Positions 45,601 through 55,286 of a stretch of DNA of 64,000 nucleotides are shown piece after piece. The position numbers were made by a program, and so were the translations under genes. How positions within the stretch are numbered: the first letter of the stretch is position 1; each line of letters starts with the position of its first letter. The notes beneath the pieces are model-generated. The model ran no database searches, had not been told where the DNA came from, and worked only from the letters and a program-made list of their open reading frames with translations. The stretch is from Mycosarcoma maydis (taxonomy: Eukaryota; Basidiomycota; Ustilaginomycetes; Ustilaginales), in NCBI RefSeq assembly GCF_000328475.2, contig NC_026483.1, positions 682,001 through 746,000 on the forward strand, read 5' to 3'.

Positions 45601-46495
45601 GGGTAGAGGCAGCGTCGACTGGACTGTCACGCCAAACATACCATGATTTGGCGCTTTTCATCAGGACACAAAACAACGCATAAACATCATGTTCTATGAA
45701 GACATGCGCGAGAGCATGCACAAAGGCAGCGTCAGCCGCGTTCTGTGCCGAAGTGGGGGATGAGCTAGAAGATGCGCGGCCTGGGATATCGACGGCACCA
45801 TCACTTCGAACCTTCCAAAGTACAGCTGCTAGCTCATGCATCCCCTGTCTATAGCCTACATCCTGGTTCTCGAGTGTCCAAAGGAAGAGAATGTTGGTCA
45901 ACGATTGCTGAACACGGGTTTGACGGAAAAGACCGATGTCGGGGAATGTCCTTTCTACGTCTTGCAGGATAACCCTCCTGGTCTCTAAGGTCGCGTAGTA
46001 GGTTTTCCAAGGATTCGAGTCGTCGAGACTAAGCGGATTGTTGACGGAAAGGTCTTTGACGATGGATCGGCTGCTTTGTGAAGTGCTCGGAGTAGATGAG
46101 CAAGATGTGAATGATGGTTCGAAGACAGTGGGTGTGCCGTCGAAGCCGACTTCGGGCGGATAATTGCCATCAGGGGCACGAAGAAGACGGCAGCGTAATT
46201 CATTGTATGCTTCTCTGTCGCGCTTAAGAACGGCACTCCAAGAAGAAGGAATGGTTGAGATGTGTTCTGTGAGAAAAATCTTCCATTCGAGCCATCGGAG
46301 TGAAGCGTCGTTGTCGAGTGCAATCTTGCCTTCAACGCCGCGGGCCCTGAGCGTTTCGACGGGCGAGGTGCCAGTGCCTTGGAGAAGCGAAGCCCATCTT
46401 AGGCTCAAAGATGCATCATAAGAGACCATAGGAGAAGCCGACCGACCCTGCCGTGCAGGAAGAGCCGATAAGGTGGCGGCCAGAGGGTCACTCAT
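42689..46495 (-). CDS. uba4: Fusion frame: TBC Rab-GAP + Uba4/MOCS3 E1-sulfurtransferase
   Basis: One open frame of 1268 residues from ATG 46495 without any stop. Residues about 65-460 form a TBC domain (TBC1D5-like) with both catalytic fingers: ILQDVER (Arg182) and YRQG (Gln217). A disordered link ends with a helix SFTALKHIRDVLDG. From Met802 (ATG at 44092) a complete Uba4 follows: YARYGRQMIIPDFG, nucleotide-binding VGAGGLG, zinc-binding CYRC and CRSCG, catalytic Cys1021 in NCEDGG, and a C-terminal rhodanese domain with Cys1185 in CKKGNDSQ. Uba4 activates Urm1 for tRNA thiolation and urmylation and serves molybdenum cofactor synthesis. Standing alone, the second part would be 467 residues, a normal Uba4 length. 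So this is either a true fusion or two genes sharing one frame, with uba4 started internally. The frame also extends 25 codons upstream, but only to a GTG. Confidence 0.85.
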   Translation of the reverse strand: MSDPLAATLSALPARQGRSASPMVSYDASLSLRWASLLQGTGTSPVETLRARGVEGKIALDNDASLRWLEWKIFLTEHISTIPSSWSAVLKRDREAYNELRCRLLRAPDGNYPPEVGFDGTPTVFEPSFTSCSSTPSTSQSSRSIVKDLSVNNPLSLDDSNPWKTYYATLETRRVILQDVERTFPDIGLFRQTRVQQSLTNILFLWTLENQDVGYRQGMHELAAVLWKVRSDGAVDIPGRASSSSSPTSAQNAADAAFVHALAHVFIEHDVYALFCVLMKSAKSWYVWRDSPVDAASTPSPPSTSAPRSAKLAPDSCNSEGNTRQPLPIVAKCEHVLKLLSHIDPALAQHLGSLGIEPQIFCLRWIRMIFTREFALDDAVAIWDGLFASGRSLDLIDYICIAMLLRIRNQLLAGDHSSALLCLLRYPAEAQVQPNLLVKQAIFLRDSDHRPNTGVAVVMQNRDLLGIPVYSIDDQDNLSRPHRHESDSPSHRNSIRKYATVGRSPSGPANRASPWARLPNEPLTNTANTAQQRSRPDAGHWQTPASGGDPLGASYEPVRNADANAPRAFGINPTSYLPEGIGDLAKGWYERAELPQSLNSALVNVSRTVAAAAVAGVAGAYGTNKAETSGFPSGFEQAFIEQTGGRGGGASSTVGHAASAKDRPRPSIFAPAEPLIPAAQASDAQLLDPLSKVTAANRAIGSALSACIEVLEQSWLDRSAFAHERPSSELEQKDVNTLMSFTALKHIRDVLDGTAAEFDPATLPAPIPKRVDLEVHRVKEAATQKDSTRDRAHPPVERKEIMSTTSTDISLDPHSSLPMSLAEYARYGRQMIIPDFGLPAQLRLRNAKVLVVGAGGLGCPAVQYLAAAGVGQISILDHDVVEPSNLARQILHRDATVGMHKAVSAAQAAKQINPHITAVPLSEAISAVNARQVMRGQDLVLDCTDNPLTRYLISDAAVLEAVQVVSGAAQGYDGQLVVLHKRIKAEFAGPRAAATPDGTYRGPCYRCLFPKAPRPDEVTNCEDGGVLGGVTGLVGTMQALEAVKILAGVGEDTPPMLTLVSPLTSTPFRCVKIRSRRVATCRSCGDPAQVAERMIRNLETEDYASFCGLNVPVGEEAGIRRTAVKSMDSAALVVDVRPSVEFGIAKLDGSLNVPIQSLLKNPAGAWDQIHKAQRNTLSKDVLVVCKKGNDSQLAVRALLQHQKHLCEQAESEAQQAPPAPSDPLQGSINTREPKTPNQAQAITPLQISDLIGGLRAYSKEKDPSFPVY

Positions 46496-46945
46496 ATCGT
46501 CGGTCGAAGCTCCGCGACCAAGATGCGGATCTTCCGAGTGATAGGGAAAGATTGCAGCAACTTTGCCCACACCCGCGTGGATCGCATTCGCCTTCTACTC
46601 GGCAGCGTGCGCGGAAGCACCACACTAGTGGCACCAAAGGGAGGTGAATATGCGATCTGCGTCAGGCTGATATGGCAAGCGATGGTGTTTTACGAGCAAA
46701 GAGCAAGGCTGGACCCCTCTTCAAGTTCAGAAATCCAACCCATGTGTGATATACTGGATGCACAGACTGCGGAAAAAGTGGAGCTGTGCACTTTTTCAGT
46801 TACAAGTCACGAGTGAGTCGTGACTCAAGCGACATCGGTAAGATCCGACAAGGGTCTTTAGTTGTCTTTCATCTCTTCTTGACACAGCACACGACTCTGA
46901 CCGCACGCTTACAACTCTCAAGATGGACAGTAGAACATAGTTACG
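46496..46945. promoter_or_regulatory. Divergent promoter region
   Basis: These 450 bases separate the start of the TBC-Uba4 frame (-) from the TFIIIC gene (+), so both promoters must lie here. A perfect 8-nt inverted repeat sits inside at 46805-46825. Confidence 0.6.
46805..46825. repeat. Inverted repeat AGTCACGA-N5-TCGTGACT
   Basis: Two perfect 8-nt arms are separated by GTGAG. The TCACGA core is the same as in the widespread spacer motif. Its place in a divergent promoter suggests a binding site for a dimeric protein, which is inference. Confidence 0.7.
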
Positions 46946-49099
46946 ATGACCAAGCAGCTGGGCTCAGCACACAACGGTACGCCAGAGCAGCCACTGAAAA
47001 TCGAGAGGGTTCGCGCCTGCTCGATCGCTCTCTCTTCGGGATCATCGCTACTAGGCAACCTCGAGTGGTCGGAGCTGGGCCAAGCATTGGTAGTGACGAA
47101 TGAGGCCATCATCGTCCTATCTCCTCTGGTTGGCCTGAATCCCACGCTGGCGGGACAAAGCCGCACTCAAGATGTCGAATGTCATCCGAGTTGGCAAGAT
47201 CGCTTCCCGCACTCGGTCGCACAAGTCAACATCAAGACGTTTCTCGAGCATGAAACTTCCGTACGGCGCAGAATATTGCTCGAGTCTGATCATTCATCAA
47301 TCGATGCGCGATTTCTGAGTGCTCAATGGTGTTCAGCGAGCTGGTCCAAACCTGGCATGGGTCCACATCAAAGCTGTCTCATTCTTGCCACTAGCTCGGA
47401 GCTGGATCTCTTCGTACTCGGTGCTCCTCACAATGCGTGGACTGGAGAATGGAAGCTGTTGCAGGCGGTCAGTCTGGACCCTGTTTCCGCATCTGTGAAA
47501 TACACTGCTGCTCCACCCCCTCGCGACAACGACAAGGGGGTCTTTACGCGGCCACGTGCCCTGCTACGCAAACAGCAGATGGCAACAGAAGTGATCTGTG
47601 CTTCGTGGATCAACCTGGAGGTTGCAGCTCGGCGACACGCAGATGCCTCCGAGCCTCTGCAACTTTCGCATTCGTCGTCGACCTACATTGTCGCCGGTAC
47701 TCGATCAGGCCATATTGGCATCTGGGAATGTGCTGCCGTCTCCGGCCACTGCACTTTCGTCTCGACGACATCCGTGGGTAGCACAGGTATCGAACGGCTA
47801 CTTGTCTCAACTCATGTTGGCACCAAAGCTACAAACAAGAAGGCTACGATTGCATTCCAAGACGCAGACGGTGTGAGGCTTTGCGACGTTGTTGTTGTCG
47901 AAGGTCGAGCTCATGTGCAGCTTTCCAAATCGCCGCCCATCAGCACCGAGCACTATATGCTCACAGCCTGGAGGTGGTATAAAGATCTGCTCGTGTATTC
48001 GACCATCGGAAAGATGCACGTCTACGATACAAAGATCGGGCGAAGTAGGACCATTCTTCTTGGCACAGAGCCGGACAGCGGCTTTGACCCATACGCTCCC
48101 ACTATCTGCATTAGCATTTCATCTGGCCCACAAAACATCATCCATGTCGTGCGACAAGACCTGCGCGAGTACCGTATAAGCTTGGTCCAAGCCGAACAGG
48201 CTCAGCCACTGCCCAACACCGTGCGGCCCATATATCCACCCAGCCTCACTGGTTATCCACCATTGACCGAGGTATTACAACGTAAGCACGACGGCCAGCA
48301 AGCCTTCGTGGGTTATGCCTCTGACATCAGCTCTCAATGTTCTGCCGCTTCTATCGTTGGTGCGGTCCGTACCAATGAGCGACTCGCTTTTCTAGGTTAC
48401 AACGTGTCTGAAAACCTCTGTTACCAGATGGAGCTAATACGTTGCGGCGACATGACCCCTTCATCACTCCTCGCTGAGGCTCTAAACCGCGTTGCTTCAG
48501 GAACCCGGCCCTATCTGGCCGTGCGCATCGTTCTCACTCTCCTATACACGCGCGAGCAGCAAGACGTTTTCCGAGATCAGCTCGTTCTCGCAGTCGAGAA
48601 GAGCTGGACTGCTTTGGCGGGCGCATCTGCTATCAAAAACCAACAATCTGGGCAAGCTACGACCCAAAAATGTGCTCTTCAGCAGCAGCTACTCTACCTT
48701 CTGGCCTGTCGTTTACAGGATACATCGTCAGGTGCGTCGGCGCAATTCGAGTCGTTGCAGAAGACTCACCGAGACAATGTAAGGCGTAGTTGGCTTGAGG
48801 AACATGCGAGTGCCTCTGCGGTGACAACCGAGCAGTGTGCTGCCTGTGAGACGCCGCTGGCGGCCTCCGGGGACGAGGACCCTCAAGGTCTTGGATGGGC
48901 CCGGTGTCAGAATGGTCACGTTTGGCCTCGGTGCTCGGTAAGCTTGGCCACCATCTCAGATCGCAAAGTACGTGTCTGCACCGGATGCTGGGCTAAAGCT
49001 ATCGTGCCAGATAAGCCCGGGCAGAGCTTTCGTCAAGCTTGCATACTCAAAACAGCCACCAAGTGTTTGTATTGTGGCAGTTGTTGGATTGTACGGTGA
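46946..49099 (+). CDS. RNA polymerase III factor TFIIIC subunit (GTF3C4/Sfc9-like)
   Basis: The protein has 717 residues. The N-terminal two thirds look like a WD40-type beta-propeller, for example YIVAGTRSGHIGIWEC. The C-terminal part from about residue 631 is the TFIIIC-type zinc finger: CAAC, then WARCQNGHVWPRCS, VCTGC and a final CLYCGSCW. Together these match the 90-kDa subunit of TFIIIC (GTF3C4 in man, Sfc9 in fission yeast), part of the complex that binds the B box of tRNA genes and recruits TFIIIB. It acts in the nucleus. The protein is shorter than the human one but has both ends of the family. Confidence 0.82.
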   Translation: MTKQLGSAHNGTPEQPLKIERVRACSIALSSGSSLLGNLEWSELGQALVVTNEAIIVLSPLVGLNPTLAGQSRTQDVECHPSWQDRFPHSVAQVNIKTFLEHETSVRRRILLESDHSSIDARFLSAQWCSASWSKPGMGPHQSCLILATSSELDLFVLGAPHNAWTGEWKLLQAVSLDPVSASVKYTAAPPPRDNDKGVFTRPRALLRKQQMATEVICASWINLEVAARRHADASEPLQLSHSSSTYIVAGTRSGHIGIWECAAVSGHCTFVSTTSVGSTGIERLLVSTHVGTKATNKKATIAFQDADGVRLCDVVVVEGRAHVQLSKSPPISTEHYMLTAWRWYKDLLVYSTIGKMHVYDTKIGRSRTILLGTEPDSGFDPYAPTICISISSGPQNIIHVVRQDLREYRISLVQAEQAQPLPNTVRPIYPPSLTGYPPLTEVLQRKHDGQQAFVGYASDISSQCSAASIVGAVRTNERLAFLGYNVSENLCYQMELIRCGDMTPSSLLAEALNRVASGTRPYLAVRIVLTLLYTREQQDVFRDQLVLAVEKSWTALAGASAIKNQQSGQATTQKCALQQQLLYLLACRLQDTSSGASAQFESLQKTHRDNVRRSWLEEHASASAVTTEQCAACETPLAASGDEDPQGLGWARCQNGHVWPRCSVSLATISDRKVRVCTGCWAKAIVPDKPGQSFRQACILKTATKCLYCGSCWIVR

Positions 49100-50156
49100 C
49101 AGCGCAAATCTAATCGTGAATGGAGAAACAAACAAGATCTGAAGGCTAAGCGGTGAATGATATTATAAATTGAAGTTTGTAAAGCTGTCTACTGTCGCGC
49201 TCCCCAATGCCATAGAAGCGTCACAGCCCAGAGCCGCCGGGTTGTCCGCTGCAATCGACGTGCGAGCTATGTTGCTAGCCTTTCCCAGTGCAAGGTGACG
49301 GACGATGAAACCATCAACAACCGAGTTTGCGCGAGGATCGGAATTCGGACTCGCTTGTGCTAAACGAAACCAGGCTAAAAATGAAGCTGGACGAGTAACC
49401 GAGACCACAGATGGATGGGACAGGGATTGCACGTTCTTGCACCTGCATGCTCGTCGACCTTCCAACGCTAGGACTACGACCATATCGAGCGAAGGCAGCA
49501 GTCCCAAGAAGGAAGCCCAGACGGCAAGGACACCAGCGGTACTTCAGATGACGGAGCTATCACATGCGTCACGCGTCAATCGTGAATGAGAGCTTTTTTG
49601 GACTCGTGATGACTGCTGTCCAACTCCGCTTGATTTGAGACCCGTCCGACCTGTGGTGAAGTTCACGATTGCTGCTCTTTTGCTGGTAGGACGGGCCCAT
49701 CCCTAGCTCTGCGTCCCGACTTGCATCTCCTTTGGGAAGCGTTACTATACATTCGGATCTCAGAGAGACATCTAAGCAGCTGAGCGGAATGAAAGCTATC
49801 ACGAGCGGCTTGGATGACGACAAGCAGCAAAACGTGTCGGATTGAGCGCTAGGCGAGCGGATGCAGATCTTCCGCATACCTGGTCACTTTCGCCGTCGCT
49901 GCGTCAGTCAGGCCTTGAATCCCACCTCCGCCCTCCCTGACCGGCGGCAAAAATCGTGATTCGTGAATGCCGCGGAGGCCATTTTGAAACGCCGACAGGC
50001 TACCGCAGCTGGAAAAGCCGTTGTACGGAACGGTTACTTGCACGCTCTCAGCCGAGGTCGACGCCCTCACCCTTGTACTACCTCACGTTGACCTTCTCAA
50101 TCTTACATGGGGAAGAGGTGCAACTAGGCGAGATGCACGTTGTAAAAAGGCTAGTC

Positions 50157-50204
50157 CACGTCGACATTCACGCACGTCGACATTCACGCACGTCGACATT
50201 CACG
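50157..50204. repeat. Tandem repeat, 3 x 16 nt
   Basis: CACGTCGACATTCACG is repeated three times perfectly and the last copy runs into the spacer motif ATTCACGATT. Each unit contains ATTCACG, so the array probably grew from such a motif. Confidence 0.9.
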
Positions 50205-50760
50205 ATTAGACACGACCATGGCTTGCGTGGACACGTTGCACTGGGAAATGACATCAATTCACTTGTGTCCTTGCCATGAACACTCACTTTCATGCCTGTA
50301 AGCGTGGACACGATTACAGATCGTCCAAAATTAGCTTCCAATGGGGAAATCGTGAGAGGGCAAGCTGCAAGCGCAGGCAGTTCTCCGCTTTGAATGCCTC
50401 GAAAGCTGACACAGGAACACCCTCGTCTAGCTTCGAGCTTAACCTGCCGTTGGTTGGCACAGGTCACGGGTTCTGAGCTTGTTATTTCGGCTGTCTCTTA
50501 CCCGCTACTAGTGATGGCCGTTTTCCGGCTCGTCCATGCGCATCGCTCAGAAGAAGTGCCATGGCGGCTGCAGAGAGAAGCGTCTCAGATAGTCTGTGAG
50601 TGCTACTGGTGTGCCTGACGCAGTGTTACTTTTCTAATGTGTCCAATGCTTAACCCGCATTCACGAATGTCTCTGCGCGGGTCTTCGCTTCATGTACCCT
50701 GGCTGAATAGCCTGGACAGACTTCCGGCTGGACAGAATCCACCTGATTGACACCAAAAGG

Positions 50761-50767
50761 TATAAGA
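50761..50767 (+). promoter_or_regulatory. TATA-like element of GH25 gene
   Basis: TATAAGA lies 76-82 nt before the GH25 start codon. Position and sequence fit a TATA box for a regulated gene; there is no transcript evidence. Confidence 0.5.
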
Positions 50768-50842
50768 AGTCCAGCTTGGTCCATTGCGCCATCAAGCGTC
50801 TCATCAGGATCCGCTCTCCACAAGTCACATCAACAGTTCAAG

Positions 50843-51633
50843 ATGAAGTTCTCCGGCACTGCTATCGTTGGCACCCTTGCCGCGCTTATCTCTTGCATTC
50901 AGGCCGCTCCCCTTGAGAAGCGCGTCTCGGGAATCCCCGGTTTCGATGTCTGTAAGTCGCTGTTCGTTGCTGGTCACATATCGCAAGACCTTGGACTAAC
51001 CTGTTCCGCTTTTGTGGCGATCGTTGTACAGCCGGCTACCAGCCCAACGCTAACATGAATGGCGCCTACGCTAATGGTGCCCGATTCGTCTACATCAAGG
51101 CGACCGAGGGAACGACGTTCAAGTCATCCTCGTTCTCGTCGCAGTACAATGCTGCTACTAATGCTGGTCTGATCCGTGGTGCCTACCACTTTGCCCGCCC
51201 CGACTCGTCTTCGGGTGCTACTCAAGCCAGGTTCTTCCTCAACAATGGCGGTGGATGGTCTGCTGACGGCCGAACCCTACCTGGTGCGCTTGACCTCGAG
51301 TCATCGAGTGGTGTTGCTACTTGCTACGGTCTCTCCAAAAGCCAGCTCGTCAGCTGGATTCAGGACTTCGGTAACACCTACCATGCTTCTACCGGTCGTT
51401 ACCCCACCCTCTACTGCTCGTCTGGATGGTGGAACCAGTGTGTCGCTTCCAGCGCCTTTGCCAGTAACTACGCCCTCTGGGTCGCCAACTACGGTGTCAG
51501 CAGCCCCAAGATCCCCACGGGCTTCAACTACTACACCTTTTGGCAATACAGTGACAACGGTCCTTACCCAGGCGACTCAGACACTTTCAACGGCTCGCTC
51601 GATGGCCTTAAGAAGTACGCCAACGGTGCTTAG
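50843..51633 (+). CDS. Secreted GH25 lysozyme (muramidase, Chalaropsis type)
   Basis: Exon 1 is 50843-50951, the intron is 50952-51031 (GTAAGT...GTACAG, 80 nt) and exon 2 is 51032-51633, giving 236 residues. Residues 1-21 are a signal peptide, and LEKR (24-27) is a Kex2-type cleavage site, so the mature enzyme should begin VSGIPGFDVSGYQ. Catalytic acids of the GH25 barrel are visible: Asp35 in GFDVS, and Asp124 and Glu126 in GALDLE. GARFVYIKATEG and RGAYHFARP are further family signatures. The enzyme hydrolyses bacterial peptidoglycan outside the cell. From memory, a GH25 lysozyme of the smut relative Moesziomyces antagonises the oomycete Albugo on leaves, so a role in competition with other microbes is plausible. 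The TATA-like promoter suggests regulated expression. Confidence 0.93.
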
Positions 51634-52494
51634 ATTCAAATTGCCGCTGTCCTCTAATTCCTACAGCTTATTCAATCAACGATTCCTATCCAGTTTACGG
51701 GCACCTGGTGGGCGTGAATTTTGACATGAATGTTCACCGCTCGCGCTCTTCCCACTCATATGGATCACATGGTCCGATTGTTGCTCAGCTACCGAGTCAT
51801 AGCTACATATGCAGGACAGTACATATGCCTTCCTCAGAAGAGATATGGAGGCTTGTTCGGTGTTATATGTTTGCTGTAGCATGTACCGGGTGCAATCTTC
51901 AAGACTGCCTACGGCAATTCCATGTGCGTGGCCTGTGACCACCTTCAAGCGCTTCACTTGCTTCTGTGATCGGCTGTGTGCGTCTGTTGATGTCTCGTCG
52001 AAGATACATTCACGATTCATGATTGCTCGCTATTGATAAAGTCCGCAAAGATGATGCTGGAAGCCAAAAAGCAAATCAACTGCAGCACCCAGGATTCCCG
52101 CGTGGTCCCCCACCGTAGTACTGACTAGGCGACGAGTTGCTTGACTGCGCAGATCGAACGGGATGCGGTGCTTTCAACTCTCTATGGCCGCAGATATCGA
52201 TACTGATCTAAGCTGTGTATATGTAGGATAGCTCAAGATGGGGGCAAAGAGAGACGTGGCTTTATTCACAATCACGAATTCGAAAAGTCTATCAACGAAG
52301 CCATTCACGATTCGCAATTCGTGATTGTGTGTGGTTGATCGGAGAACACGAGAAAGCACAAAGTGCTGCTCGGAATGTCGAAAGTCAATCACGAATGCGT
52401 TCACACAGAAACGCTGCGAATACTGAACCAACTGAATCTACGTTGCAAGAACAAAAGAACAAACCGAGGGGACTAGAATGCGGCGCAAAAAGGA
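51634..52494. other. Spacer between convergent GH25 and J-protein genes
   Basis: It contains ATTCACGATT near 52008, a 14-nt inverted repeat (52267-52329) and an AATCACGAAT near 52387. The short frames have no recognisable content. Confidence 0.55.
52267..52329. repeat. Inverted repeat, 14-nt arms
   Basis: CACAATCACGAATT (52267-52280) is matched perfectly in reverse complement at 52316-52329. The loop of 35 nt contains another ATTCACGATT. It lies between the 3' ends of two convergent genes, so it could form a hairpin in either transcript. Confidence 0.85.
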
Positions 52495-53864
52495 TCAGGA
52501 CTGAGCGCACTGGATATTGCTTGCTCCCTGGCCATCTTCGTCATCGTCGTCCATACCAGGGTGACTGCCGGCGCCGTTGGGCTTGACGTTGCGAGCCTCT
52601 CGCTCGTCGAGCTCGTCCATCTGAACATCCTCGACGTCGATCTCCTTCTTGGTCTTGGGCAGCGCGTTGCGTGGTGGGAGCGCCTTCTCGAGCAGAGGAA
52701 TGTTGTCAATGTCGATGGTCTCTGGGAAAGCCACGCTGAGGTTGACGTAGAGATCTCCGAGTTCGTGGTGTCGGTAACTAGGCATGCCCTGTCCACGGAG
52801 CACCTTGACGTCGCCAGGCTTGATGACCTCACCGGCGGGGATGTCAACGGAAAGGGCATGGTCGTCGAGGTGCTCGATCAGGATCTTGCCTCCACCAAGG
52901 GCGGTGAGCAGGTCGACCTCGACATCAATGAAGAGGTCGTTCTTTCTGCGCTTGAAGCGCGGGTGTGGCTTTTCGTCGATGACAATTACAACGTCGCCTG
53001 GGATGGTGTTGGGTGCCTGGTCGGCCTCTTCCTTGAAGGTGATCTGCTGGCCATCCTCCATGCCCTTGTCGATGCGGACCTCGAGCACCTTGCGCTCTTG
53101 GTTGATCTTCTTGCCGTTGCACTCCTTGCAGCGGTCCTTAGGGTTGATAATCTCACCCAGACCTTGGCACTCGGGGCAGGTTTGCTGCATCTGCTGAACC
53201 ATGGGACCGAGCTGTCGGAGGACTACCTTGATACCCTGACCGTTGCATCCACCGCAGGTCTTGACAGCGCCTTCCTTGCCACCGCGACCGTCACACTTTT
53301 TGCAGAGAACGTGCTTCTGGAGAGCAAGCTTGGTGACCTTTCCTACGTAAAGTTCCTCGAGCGAGACCTTGACACGGTGGACGAGATCTTTACCCTTGCG
53401 AGGGCCGCGGGGACGTCCACCTGAACCGCCGAAGAAACCGCCACCGCCGCCACCGAACAGCTGCGAGAAGAGATCCTGAGGATCCATGCCTCCACCCATT
53501 CCTCCGCCTTCGAGACCCTGCTCACCAAATCGGTCATAAAGATCGCGCTTGTCAGGATCCGAGAGGATTTCGTATGCTGCTGTGATCGCCTTAAATTTTT
53601 CCGGGTCGCCGCCCTTGTCTGGGTGCTCCTTCAATGCCTTCTTGCGGTAGGCCCTGAAGATTTAGTAAAAGTCAGAGGGTGAACAGAAAAAGATGAAGAG
53701 CGCATACAGTAAGTATAAAGATTCTTTTAGGATTGATATAGACAGCGTGTTGAGTGCGCTGGGACAAGAAAGGAGCCGGTTGCGCCTACTTACTTTTTGA
53801 GCTCGGCTTCCGAAGCGGTTGGCGTGACCTCGAGAAGATCGTAAAACTTTGTCTCCTTGACCAT
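52495..53864 (-). CDS. ydj1: Class A J protein, Ydj1/Mas5 homologue
   Basis: Exon 1 is 53794-53864, the intron is 53654-53793 (GTAAGT...CTTCAG, 140 nt) and exon 2 is 52495-53653. The joined protein has 409 residues, the same as I recall for yeast Ydj1. The J domain starts [13 protein letters not shown] and has HPD at 34-36. A Gly-rich linker, then four zinc-binding repeats ([32 protein letters not shown]) and the substrate-binding C-terminal domains follow. The last four residues, CAQS, form a CaaX box for farnesylation, as in Ydj1 (CASQ), which attaches it to ER and mitochondrial surfaces. It is the main cytosolic Hsp70 co-chaperone. The intron interrupts the J domain just before [12 protein letters not shown]. 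Confidence 0.95.
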
Positions 53865-55286
53865 GATTGCGACTTGGTATGCGAGGGATTGCGAGAGAAT
53901 AGATGAATCGGCAGAACTACGCTAGAGTGTGAAAGAAAAGCGGACCAGACGGCAAGCGAAACGAGATGATCGTGTCGCGCGACAAAATTGAGCCTAGCAC
54001 TTGAAAGCGGATAAGAGAGTCGTGTGAGCGGGTTCACGGGTGCGTCCGAATGTATGGCAGCGCTTTTGGAGTAGTTAATGGAGGTGACCAGCGATGACGG
54101 ATGGCCCGTATACGATGTGAGCGTGAGTCGTGTGGTGAGAAGATGGAAGAACCGAAAGATGTAATGCTTGACTGAAGCAGAGTAATCAGAGCGGCAAAGC
54201 GGCTTCAAAATTACAAGTGAGCGTTGTTGAGCGGTTACGCAGTCGAGCGACACTCACGACTCACGACTCCCCTTTTCAAACCGCAGCAAAAGCTGTTTGC
54301 TGAAATTCGCCAGAGACACTCACAACTCACAACTGAAACCCAGCATCTCCCGCTGCAGATCTAAATCACACATTCTAAACGATCCAACATGCAGAGAAAG
54401 GGGTCAGGATGGATCGCGAGTTGACTGTTCTGCTGATAGCTCACACAACTTGCATGACAGCGTGATGAGGACGCTTGTGCGGTGATAACTTTGTGCTGCG
54501 CAGTACCAGAGCTCTGACAAGGCACGAGCTTCGACGAGAGCTTCTGGTCGGATCTGGAACCGACAAAGCTTAGCTACTCGAGGCTCTCAGGTGTGTGGCT
54601 GTTGAGCTCGACATCTGCGATTTGCGTAATGCTGAAGCGCAAATTTTTTATGGCTAATCAACCTTCGAAAGGGTTCTATCGTGTCGATTGTCCATCTTCC
54701 AGCGCTTTCTATTTTCACCATACATTCGTGATTTCACGATTCCGCGGCTGGCGATGGACAGGGTTTTACCGATGTCCCGATTGAGCCAGTATCGGGTGAC
54801 CCGATACCACACATCGTGAATCGGTCATTTCGTGGTTGTGATTTGATTTTGTGCTTCCACGTCTGCAAGCCCACGCGCGTGCATACAAGTGACTGACGTG
54901 TTGGACTCGAATCCGCTTTTCTTCTCAATCGTAAAGCCGACTTCGGCGCTGTGCGTTGCAAGTCTGTCGGCACACCCATCCACGGTTCCAACCCCCATCG
55001 CCAGCTCAAGCAGTCTCCTCAGCGCAAGGTCACCCTATCTAGATACAGCTGCCCTGAGGTGCTTCACTTCTACAAAGATCTACGTCGCGCCGCCTAAGAC
55101 TCATTAGCGTGCGGAACCCACACCTCGGCTTCATTTTGACACGTCGCCAACTCTTAGGTTGCATAGTTAGCGGGAATCCAGCGCAATTTCTCGTCAACCT
55201 CGACCAACCAATCTCTCTTAGCTCCATCATCAACGAGCCGACTCATACAATATCCGAGCACAGCTCTGTTCCAGAACTCCGCAATC
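53865..55286. other. Spacer between divergent J-protein and SPP genes
   Basis: It contains CACTCACGACTCACGACT at 54251-54268 and, 49 bases later, CACTCACAACTCACAACT at 54317-54334, the same sequence with G changed to A twice. Further motif copies are near 54724 and 54813. No gene is visible. Confidence 0.55.

Larger units (their letters stand above)
49100..50842. other. Spacer upstream of the GH25 gene
   Basis: About 1.7 kb. Several spacer motifs occur (about 49111, 49575, 49659, 49952, 50193, 50660), along with a 16-nt tandem repeat (50157-50204) and a TATA-like element near the right end. No convincing coding frame is present. Confidence 0.55.

Noticed and set aside
46496..46570. Upstream extension of the TBC-Uba4 frame
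   Set aside because: The extra 25 codons start only with GTG; the first ATG is at 46495.
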